Shown one piece after another: positions 48,154 through 56,921 of a stretch of DNA of 64,000 bases (the stretch's first letter is position 1; every line of letters starts with the position of its first letter). The stretch is from NCBI GenBank assembly GCA_009602725.1, contig WELB01000158.1, positions 115,993 through 179,992 of the forward strand, read 5' to 3'. The DNA is from Spirogloea muscicola (lineage: Eukaryota > Streptophyta > Zygnematophyceae > Spirogloeales > Spirogloeaceae). The position numbers were made by a program, and so were the translations under genes. The notes under the pieces were generated by a model. It worked only from the letters and a program-made list of their open reading frames with translations. It had not been told where the DNA came from and did not search any database.

Positions 48154-50015
48154 CATGTCGGCGCTCTACCAGGCACCCGAGTCAGTGCAGTCGGCGGCGG
48201 CCGGCTCTGCAGCCCACGCTGACCAGTCCCCTACTGTCGTCCGCAGCGTCGTGGGGCTCAACTTCGACTTTGTGGCGTTCAACATGACCAAGCACACGGC
48301 GTACCTCATCTCCAACGCCGCGCTTTTCTTCAGCCCCGCCGTGCAGCGCCAGTACCGCCGCAAGCACGGGCCCAAGGAGGTGACGGCCGCGGGCTGCGCG
48401 AGCCAGCGCCGTGCTCGGCGGCTCCGGCAGCCGCCCTGAGGCGACCGGCTGGCACCGTGGCCCGGCGGCTGCAGCTCATCCCGGTGGCGGCCAGCGACGT
48501 GGCCTTCTCGGTGCACGCCGTCTTCCTCACCGCCATCACCGTCTGGCAGGTCCTGCGGTACGAGGTGAGCCGGGCACACGCATCAATGCGGCACCTAGCT
48601 AGCGCAATGCAGCTCCATTATGCACCTTAAAATCGCGAAATTGTGTATTTATATTGCTTAGACTCTTGACAGAGACAGCCTGGTGTCTGCTTCTGTACAT
48701 ACTGAGCTACTAGAAGTCAGTGAGAGCTTCCAGATGCATTTGCATATATCGTGTAAACAGTACGTCCTCTGAAAGCTTGCGACTGATGAGGCCCTTTGTC
48801 GGTACTGCCCCTGTGCCAGCACGGCGGCCAGCGGATCTTGCGTGCAGGACTGCTCATCACGATGGCTGCATGGGCTGCAGCCGCCGTCTGCACGGTCCTG
48901 GGTGCCGTCAGCGGCGCCTGGCTCTGGCTCGTCACCTTCTTCAGGTGGGTCCGTGCTGTGCGCCACTCTTCCATGATGCTACTCCACCACGCTGGCCTCT
49001 CTCCCATGGCACATGAGCGTCCTGAATCGGAGTCAGCTATGCCAGCAGAAGTTGTGCTGACTGCGGCACGGCTGGCTTGTTGCTTGCAGCTACTTGCAGC
49101 TGACGATGACTGCCATCAAGTACATGCCCCAGGTATGCCATCTCAAACACCCCGCCCATGGCGGCGCACAGGCCGCGCACATAACCTCAGCCATTGGTGC
49201 TGCCGTGACTTGGGAGAGGCAGTTGCTGGGCCGACGAGCGTGCTCTAAGCCCGGAGCACAGTAGACATGGGCAATACGGGAAATTTAGTGAATGAAAGCT
49301 CTACGTACTTACATGACTTCGCGAGCCGCCAAGTAGTCAAGATTGGCAGCGCCATGGTGCAGGCATACATGAACTACCGACGGCGCAGTACGGTCGGGTG
49401 GAGCATCTCCAACATCCTCCTCGACCTCACCGGCGCGCTCGCCGCTCCTTCAGATGCTCGTCTTCGCCATTGACCAGCGTGCGGCGCTCCCCCTCACCTC
49501 CTACTCCAAGCTGCTTGGCTGCTGCGGATGCAGAAGCGGCCTGCTTGTTCTGGTCCGCCAGCTCCTCAATGCTCACACATCTTCCGAGCGGGGGGCTGTG
49601 TGCACAGGCTCGTTTGAGAACTTCTCCGGCAATGTTGGCAAGCTCGGCCTGTCCCTGGTGGGCTCCGCATCCCTGCATGACCTAGCAAGACTCGTGGGCA
49701 TCTTAACAAGCCATGGATGGGGCATGCCTGCTGATGATTGTTCTGGTTGATCGGTTTTTCTGACATCGTCGGACTTTGGTTCATTTGCAGGAGACGATGG
49801 GCTTCGACCTCCTCTTTATTGTGCAGCACTACATGCTCTACCCCGACGGCAGCCGTCGGCAGCGCAGTGGCAAGGTGGGCACCCGCGGGGATGGCCTGCT
49901 GGGAGGCCGCAATGGCAGTGAAGAGGACGATATTGGTCACCGCGCGCCACTGCTGCAGCCCCCAAATGGGGAGGGGGCCCATCCTGCCCCGCCGGGGGTG
50001 GGCCCCACTCGATGA
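48154..50015 (+). CDS. Cystinosin-like vacuolar cystine transporter, N-terminus missing
   Basis: PQ-loop proton-cystine symporter of the lysosome or vacuole. Recognised exons are 48247-48379 (open back to an ATG at 48155), 48475-48564, 48820-48944, 49090-49132, 49363-49478, 49608-49657 and 49791-50015. Blocks match human cystinosin in order: SVVGLNFDFVAFNMTKHTAY, SDVAFSVHAVFLTAITVWQV, HGGQRILRAGL, KYMPQAYMNYRRRSTVGWS, SNILLDLTG and GFDLLFIVQHYMLYP. The second PQ loop (KYMPQ) is present; the signal peptide and the first PQ-loop helix (GWxYFxAWSxSFYPQ) are not found upstream. In exon 49363-49478 the frame breaks near 49440: GALAAPSDAR is read where LLQMLVFAIDQ is expected one base over. A one-base error or a real lesion could explain it. 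The C-terminal tail has an acidic stretch before APLL, a possible vacuolar sorting signal. Confidence 0.85.
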
Positions 50016-50622
50016 AGCTCAACATGGGACCCCGGGAGAAGCGCCAATTTAGCGACTGAGCCGCGGGGCGGAGCTCGGCGAGCATTGGAAACTCTCTTAC
50101 CTCCCTCATCTCTACACAAGTGTATTGCTTACTGCTTTGGAACAGCCCTTGAGCATCTTCGCTGTGCTTGAGAGCAGTGGTGTTGGTGTTCATTCTTCCC
50201 GTGTCAATTTCAGCTCTAGGTGCCTCGGCACTGCTCTTACTGTCAGTGCTTCACAGTGCTTTGCTTGTGGGCAGCAGTCTTCCGGAGAGAATTGCATGCA
50301 ATTTAGAAATCGCGGAGTGAATGTGCAGTTGCTCTGAGCTCACACTTCGACTCGCCAACTGGCTGTCAGGAAGGCATCAGCGACTCTGATAATATGAAAC
50401 GAACCCTCCTGGGCTGAATGATTGCACCAAGCAGATGCTTCACACAGCGGCAAGATTGGGTCTCCATGCCAGGCTTACTAAACAGCCAATCGTCCTGCTC
50501 GTATGTCATCCAGGATACCACCCTCCTCAGGCTACGCAGTAATGACCAGCACAATTTGCTCTGGCGTAGCGTCTGCTCTACTTATTGACGCATCTAGGGT
50601 CTCTTCACCCTAGGCGAGTAAA
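50016..50622. other. Spacer between convergent genes
   Basis: About 600 bp holding the 3' UTRs of the cystinosin-like and quinone reductase genes; no other feature is seen. Confidence 0.5.
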
Positions 50623-51965
50623 TTATGCGAAGCCCGTCTTGAGCTTCTTGGCCACTGCCGAGATATACTTTCCCTGGTGGAATGCCTGCTCCAGCTCGAT
50701 CTTGCTGGGCATTCTGGTCCCATCGCCAGCCAGCGTCCCTGCGCCATATGGCGATCCGCCCTTGACCTCATCGAGCACAAACATGTTAGCTCCGTAAGTG
50801 TAGCCAATGGGCACAAAGATCATGCCATGGTGCGTGAGCTGGGTGATGGCCGTGAACCTGCAATAAGATACGCACAAACCAGGCGTCAGCACCTGCTGAT
50901 CCTCCACGGTCAGACCACGCACAGAGCCTCAAGGGCTCCATCACAGTGAACTGCCTTTTTTGCTTGAAAAATCAGTTGCAACAAGCTCCTCCGTGGCCAC
51001 CGTGCGGATGTGTGGGCCTGGATGAGGGCCGCAGCGCAATGACTGGCAAGCCCATTCCTCCTTCAAAATGGCTGGTGCTCCTGACAAATACTTGCAGTGG
51101 CTACTCTCAAGGACCTGGCTGTGAAGACGTATTCAAGGACCAAAACTTACTCTACGCAAAGCATGCCAGCAAGGAGATTGACGGCGGCAGTTGGTGGGCA
51201 GCTGAAGGTGGGGCTCACGCGGTGGTCTCCTGGCCGCCGCCCTGGGAGCCAGTGGAGAAGAAGAGGCCGGCGGGCTTGCCAGCGAGCGCCTGCGTGCGCC
51301 AGAGGCCGCCCGTGGCGTCGAAGAAGGCCTTCATCTGGGCGCACATCATGCCGTAGCGCGTGGGGAAGCCGAAGATGATGCAGTCGGCATCCGCCAGCTG
51401 CGCGGCCTCAATGTGAGGGTAGTTCGCCTTGGGCGGCGCGTGCATCTTGCCCAGCACCTCCTCCGGCAGCGTCTCCGCCACCTGCGCTGCGCCGCACGCC
51501 AACAGTCAGGTACACTCCGGCCCCATGTGGGGCTCCAGCCCTTTGGGGTCGTGCAAGGCCCAGAAGGTGACGCCAGTGCCGAGCTGCCCGCCAGGAGCCG
51601 AGACAGCGGCGGGCCACCACCTGCCACAAAGTGGCGTCGATGCCCTCGACGCTGTCGCAGCCGCGCTTGATCTCCTCCGCCAGCGTCTTCACGTGGCCAT
51701 ACATGGAGTAGTACCTGCGCGACAGCGGGGAAAGGAGGGGAAAGACGGCGTGGGTTTCGTGGGTTGGTCTTCACCGGTGGCGTCAGTGGCGACGGTGTGG
51801 AGTCTTGACCATCGACAAGCTCTAGCGACGGCGTGAAGCCCGAAGGGCCGTCAGGAAAGGTGCGGCCCAAGCGGCGGGAGGTCCAGAGGCGGCGGAGTGC
51901 ACTCACACGATGTACACCTTGGTGCCCATGGTGGTGGGCATGCCCATGCCGCCGACGGCCGCCAT
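50623..51965 (-). CDS. NAD(P)H:quinone oxidoreductase, FQR1/WrbA type
   Basis: Flavodoxin-fold FMN enzyme that reduces quinones by two electrons, avoiding semiquinone radicals. Exons 51907-51965, 51621-51714, 51219-51481 and 50623-50857 give 216 aa, a normal family length. It opens [20 protein letters not shown], then the FMN-phosphate loop [18 protein letters not shown]. Next come [68 protein letters not shown] and [14 protein letters not shown], ending AKKLKTGFA. All are diagnostic of the WrbA/FQR1 family. Start and stop are both clear. The upstream region 51966-52480 is GC-rich with G-runs and no gene. Confidence 0.95.
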
Positions 51966-52483
51966 GGCGCCCGCGGAGCGCGCCGCGCGGCGCGGCGGAG
52001 GCGGCGGCGGGGGGTGCGGCGCGGGGGGGTGCTGGGGGCCAGCTCTGGTGAGATGGCGGGCCGCGTCCGTTGCCCTCGAAAATCAAACCGGTGGGCGAAT
52101 GCAGAGCACCCGAGCGTCGTGAGGCGGACAAGCTGACGATGGGGCTGGTGGGGGGATTGTCATGTGCGGTGATCGGAACCGGCCGGGAATGCGGGTCACC
52201 CATCCCGGGGGCCCAGTCGCGGGGGGGGGGGCTGAAGCCCGCATCTTTGGCGGCGAGGGGGGGCCTCCGGCTTTAGGCCACGGAAACGATTTGGCCCTCG
52301 GGAACCCCCCCCCGGCCTCACGCACGGCGGGGGCCGAAAATGCCGTCCGCAAAGCTCCTGACGTCAGCCCTGGGCCTGCCGCGTGGCGCGGTCAGTGTGG
52401 CGGGCCGCTGGCAGTGAACCCCGGGCGAGAAGACTACTGAGAAACGAATGCGAGTGGCGGAAGTTGCATCTTCATTTCTTTCT

Positions 52484-52655
52484 TCTTTTTCTGGGCTGGC
52501 CTCTTTGGCTTGGGATATTGTCCATTCTTTTCGGGCTGGCTTTGCCAGCCACTCTTCTCTATGGGCGAGCACTTTCTGGGTCGCGTCTGTCTGCATCTTT
52601 TCCAGCTTCGGGCTATTCTGACCTGATGTCGCTCACCCGCGGGTATTGAGCTTCC
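52484..52655 (+). mobile_element. LINE tail followed by a 45-bp LINE C-terminal stub
   Basis: A short-form tail with hairpin GGCTGGC (52534-52540) and GCCAGCC (52544-52550) plus CTATGGGCGAGC comes first. It is followed at about 52604 by the last codons of another copy (GYSDLMSLTRGY, stop at 52647). The order tail-then-coding-end means two separate 5'-truncated insertions sit head to tail. Confidence 0.65.
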
Positions 52656-52659
52656 TGTG

Positions 52660-55060
52660 GATTCGTCGTGTCTAATTGTCTAGATGCCTACTCTGGCAAC
52701 AGCACGCGGGGCAGGCCCAAGCACACCTGGCGCCCCAGCAGTTTGGCGCGGGGCCGCGGCGGCGAGACGGTCGTGCACGGCGTACGGGCCACCCTGGACC
52801 TGCACCCCGAGTGGGTGGCTATGGCAGTCGATGTCCGCAATGCCTTCAATAGCGTTGACCGGGACGTCATTGCGGAGGAGCTGAGAGAGGCCTTCCCCAG
52901 CCTTCTACCCTTCTTCAAGCTGGGGTACGGTCAGCCAAGTGACCTGCTGTGGCGGATGGAGGGGGGAGCGGTGGAGACCCTCCACTCCACCAGGGGTGCA
53001 CGTCAAGGGGATCCACTCGCTGGATTCTACTACGCGCTGGCACACCATCGCGCGCTCCAGGCCACGGTCGCGGCTCACCCTGGCGTGCTGGTGCCGACGT
53101 ACGCAGATGATACCACTCTGGTGGGACCGCCTGCAGACGTCGTGGCAGCCTTTGCTACCCTTCAGGTGCAGCTGGGCTTGATCGGCCTGGACATCAGGGC
53201 GGACAAGTGCAGTGCCTGGTCCCCCGCAGGTCCCCTGCCAGCCCACCTGGGCCTGCCCGTGGGCTGCCGGACACCGGCCGAGGGCCTCACTCTCCTCGGC
53301 GTCCCCCTGGGCGCACCTGCCTTCGTGGCGGAGCAGCTGCAGGGGCGGCTGCAGGACCACCTCCGGCCGGCGGCCCGCCTGCACACGCTGAACGACATGC
53401 AGCTGGCCACCGCCATGCTGACCCGGTGCATCGCGCAGCGGCCCCACTACCTGGCCCGCACCGTCCTTCCCTCACCGGCGGTGACGGCAGCGTATGAGGC
53501 CTTCGACACCGGCATCATGGCAGCCGCAGCCTCCCTCGTGCAGCACCCGGCGTTCCTCACCACCCAAGCTGCGCAGCTGCAGGCCAGCCTGCCGATCAGT
53601 CGTGGCGGCTTGGGATGCCGCTCAGTTGCCCGCGTCTGTGAGGCGGCCTTCCTGGGAAGCTGGGCGCAGGTGGCCGCCCCCATGTGTCAGCGGTTCCTCG
53701 TGCACGGACAACGCGCCCTGGAGCGGGCGGCAGCCGATGTGGAGACAGGCCAACTCCCCTTCCAAGTCGCCCTCCGCACTGCCCGCGACAGGCTCCTGCA
53801 GGTCCACCCCAACATGTCCGAGCAGACTGTTCCTTTCCGGCACCTCGCCCACACTCCAGACCTGCGGGCTCAGGCACGCTTCACGGCGTTGGTCGAGAAG
53901 GCGGCCTCCGACCAGGCGGTGGAGCTTCTCCCTCCGTCTGACGTTCGCGGGCGTGCTCGGCTTCTCTCCGCCTCTTCCCCTGGGGCGGCGGCGTGGCTCC
54001 AAGCGCTCCCACTCTATGCCGCACTTACCATGCCCGACGAGGTCTACCGGACGGCGGTGCATCGGCTCTTGGGGCTCCTCCCTCCCTGCCTTACAGGTGT
54101 CACACAGTGCGAGTGCGGCGCCCGGCACGCCGACCCTGCGGAGCTGGCCGCGCACATGCTCCGTTGCGCCCACGGAGGCGAGAGGACCGCTTCCCATGAT
54201 CTTTTGCGCGATGGTATGCAGGGGGTGTTCATAGAGGCGGGCTTCAAGGTGGCGGTGGAGTGCTCCTCAGTCATGCCCATCCTGCGGGGCGAGGACGGCC
54301 GGTCGCACACCCGGCGCGCCGACCTGGTCGCTATCCTGCCCAGCGGCGGTCCCCGCATCATCACTGATGTGGTGACAACGGACAGCTACGACTCCGGCAA
54401 CCCCACCAGGTCGGCGTCGTTTGCAGGGCATGCGGTCGGCCTGGCAGCCCGGGCAAAAGAGAAAAAATATGCCGATCACCCGGTCGGTGATGAGTTCGCG
54501 GCCCTGGCGATAGATGTTCACGGGGCCTTCGGCAGCCGCTGGCTGGATCTCCTCCAGCGGCTTGCTCGTCAGGCTATTGATTGGCGGTCGGGTCCGGCCG
54601 GGGCGCTGCCCGGCTTCAACGCCGCCGGGTCGCTCGCCCAGGTCTTTCGCATGCGCTTGGCGGTATCGTTCCAGCGCTCCCTTGCCCACGCTGTCCACAC
54701 GCGCGCAGGACGCGCTCTGGCCGCTGCCTCCGGGTCTCGGCGGAGTGCCTCCTTCCCTGCCTCGAGCTACTCGGACCTGATGTTGCTCACTCGCGGGTAC
54801 TGAGCTTCCCTTGTATGTTGTCGTGATTGGTAGGGTAGAGGCGTCCTTCCTCGGCATCTCATTCTTCGGCTTTGGACATTGTCCATTCTTTTTGGGCTGG
54901 CTTTGCCAGCCCCTCTTTCTCTATGGGCGAGCCTTCTTCTTCTTGATGCCAAGCTGTGTCTTTCTCCTTCTTTTCGGCATCTGTAGGAGCTCTTTGGGTT
55001 TTGTCTATTCTTTTTCGGCTGGCTTCTGCCAGCCCCTCTTTTCTATGGGCGAGCACATTC
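52660..55060 (+). mobile_element. 5'-truncated LINE with RT and restriction-like endonuclease region
   Basis: One open frame to 54803 (about 700 aa) encodes most of a non-LTR reverse transcriptase. Motif A is AVDVRNAFNSVDR, motif B is TRGARQGDPLAGFYYALA, motif C is TYADDTTLVG, motif D is GLDIRADKC and motif E is LTLLGVPLG. The C-terminus has a Cys/His cluster (CECGARHADPAELAAHMLRC) and then RRADLVAILPSGGPRIITDV. That combination resembles the zinc knuckle plus PD-(D/E)XK-like endonuclease of R2/Dualen-type LINEs. The frame starts inside the RT fingers, so 5' sequence is missing. After the stop comes a 3' tail holding two hairpin modules (54894-54934 and 55016-55055). The long undamaged frame suggests a recent insertion. 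The clade is inferred. Confidence 0.85.
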
Positions 55061-55260
55061 TTCTTCTCACAGCCATTGTCGTACATGGGGAAAGACATTG
55101 TTCAGATTGTTGTGAAGAAAAGGTTGTTGCGGGCGGGCTCCCTCCTCCAGTTAACAGCCACTTGAATCACTGCGTGCTTTAACCAACACAACTTCTTCTC
55201 TTGCCCACTACGTTCAAGTGAAGATGAGCTGGACGTGCGATTATGCAAGAAATGAAAATG

Positions 55261-55376
55261 GATACGACACGAGGACTTCCCGGGAGGTCACCCATCCCAG
55301 TACTATTCTCGCCCAAGGGAGCTTAACTTCGGAGTTCTGATGGGATCCGGTGTAGTGGCCCTGGTATGATCGTATC
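55261..55376 (-). rRNA. 5S ribosomal RNA gene
   Basis: Read on the minus strand it starts GATACGATCATACCAG and continues through the hallmark CCCATCAGAACTCCGAAGTT and GATGGGTGACCTCCCGGGAA, ending TCGTATC, which pairs with the 5' end (ATACGA/TCGTAT). Length is 116 nt. The internal pol III control elements are intact, and a TTTT terminator follows at 55254-55257 (seen as AAAA on the plus strand). It lies between two LINE copies rather than in a 5S array. Confidence 0.93.
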
Positions 55377-55436
55377 ACACACATCGTGACGGTGAGCATC
55401 TCTCTATTGCGATACTCGGATATTCTTGCACTATTA

Positions 55437-55460
55437 CGGCTTAGGGGTTAGGGCTTAGGC
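55437..55460. repeat. Short telomere-like tract
   Basis: CGGCTTAGGGGTTAGGGCTT contains three TTAGGG-like units, between the 5S gene and the next LINE fragment. Confidence 0.4.
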
Positions 55461-55576
55461 ACCTTACCAATCATGTATATCTGCTGTAGGCCTAAGCGAG
55501 GAGTTTCACCTTCATTATGCGCTTGTTGACAAGAGATACGTAGTGATCTGTGATAGTGAACCAAGCAAGGTAGAGC

Positions 55577-56051
55577 TTTGTGGTTGCAACGCGGCCCGGC
55601 CCTCCGCGGCCCTGGCGATCGAAGTACACGGGGCTTTCAGTAGCCGCTGGCTTTCTCTCCGCCAGCGGCTTGCCCGTCAGGCCATTGACCTGCGGCCGGG
55701 TCTGCCAGGGGGCGATGCCCCAAAAAGAAGTGGCACTCCCAACGCTCCAACGCCGCCATTTCGCTCGCCCAGGTATTCCGCATGCGCCTGGCGGTCTCGT
55801 TCCAACGCTCCCTAGCCTACGCCGTCCACTCGCGGGCAGGCCGTGCTATGGCTGCTGCCTCTGGGTCTCGGCGGGGTGCCTCTTTCCCTGCAGCGAGCTA
55901 CTCTGACTTGATGTTGCTCACTCGCGGAGCTTCCCTCTGCATCGTCTCGTGTTTCGTAGTGTAGTCCTTTTTCGGCACCTTTCTCTTTGGCTGTGGACAT
56001 TGTCCACTCTTTTTGGCTGGCCTTGCCAGCCCCTCTTCTCTATGGGCGAGC
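55577..56051 (+). mobile_element. LINE 3' fragment with an internal insert
   Basis: The frame reads ALAIEVHGAFSSRWLSLRQR and later QVFRMRLAVSFQRSLAYAVH up to SDLMLLTRG, matching the end of the 52.7-kb LINE. The FNAAGSLAQ region is disrupted at about 55717-55745 by CCCCAAAAAGAAGTGGCACT, which is part of the dispersed hairpin module. A complete tail with hairpin and CTATGGGCGAGC ends the copy at 56051. Confidence 0.75.
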
Positions 56052-56374
56052 ACTTTCTTGTTTGACCTTGTCCATCACGTTTGGGCTTGCCTCTCAAAGC
56101 CATCTCCCCCTTCTGCTTGAAGTATAGAGGACGCACACTGTGCGTATGAAATGGAAGGGACGCCTAATCAAGCGAATACACCATTCAGGCAAAAGCTATT
56201 GCTAGTCAAAGGGAGGAGGTAGCTGTGGAAGGCCAGCTCACGAGGAGGGGGAAAGCCCCAAAATGAGTCGCCAACTACTGAGCAGAATAATTGACTATTA
56301 TGCATAGCCTCTCAAAACTTCTGATCCACAGCCTCAAGTCGGAAGTCAAAGCAGCAGAAAAGAACAAGCACTTC

Positions 56375-56610
56375 CAAGAGGGGGCGATGGCTGTGAAGGG
56401 CCAGCCTTGAATGGCTTGGACAAGGTCCAAGCAGACTGCTTTCTCGCGCTCAAATCTCACTCTCACTCCACACTCCCATCTCCCTCCCATCAGTTAGCGA
56501 CCTCTATGTGTTGACTCGTGGTTACTGAGCGGGTCAGCTTAACAGCAGGTGACAAGCACATTGACATGTCAATGTGCTTGCCTTTTGTTCTTGGCCACAC
56601 AGGCCCTCCA
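56375..56610. repeat. Hairpin module and second copy of the 22.3-kb repeat
   Basis: At 56375-56435 (minus) a diverged module reads GGGGCGATGGCTGTGAAGGG, then CCAGCC and a GGACAAGGTCCAAG end. At 56492-56610 is the second copy of the 22327-22440 repeat (GTTAGCGACCTCTATGTGTT to GGCCACACAGGCCCTCCA). The rest of 56052-56921 is unassigned upstream DNA. Confidence 0.6.
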
Positions 56611-56921
56611 TAACTGAAGACACACTCCGTTACATTCCCTCAGCTCAACTGACTTCATGTCGTGATGAACACCTGGCTAGCTTTCACACCCGCTCTTCCT
56701 TATATCAGCAGCCGCTCTCTATTCTTCCTCGTCCTGCGTGTGACCTTCCATACATACTTGCCGCCGCAGCCTTCCCCCTTTACAGAAGACTTCACACTCC
56801 TTTTGCTTTACCGAAGACCTGGCGAGGAGATGTCGAGGAGCCCGAGAGGCGGGGTGGCTTCAGCCGGAGTCTTAGCGACAAGCTAGCGGGAAGATATCGA
56901 GGGCCCGCCCCGCGGGCGGCC

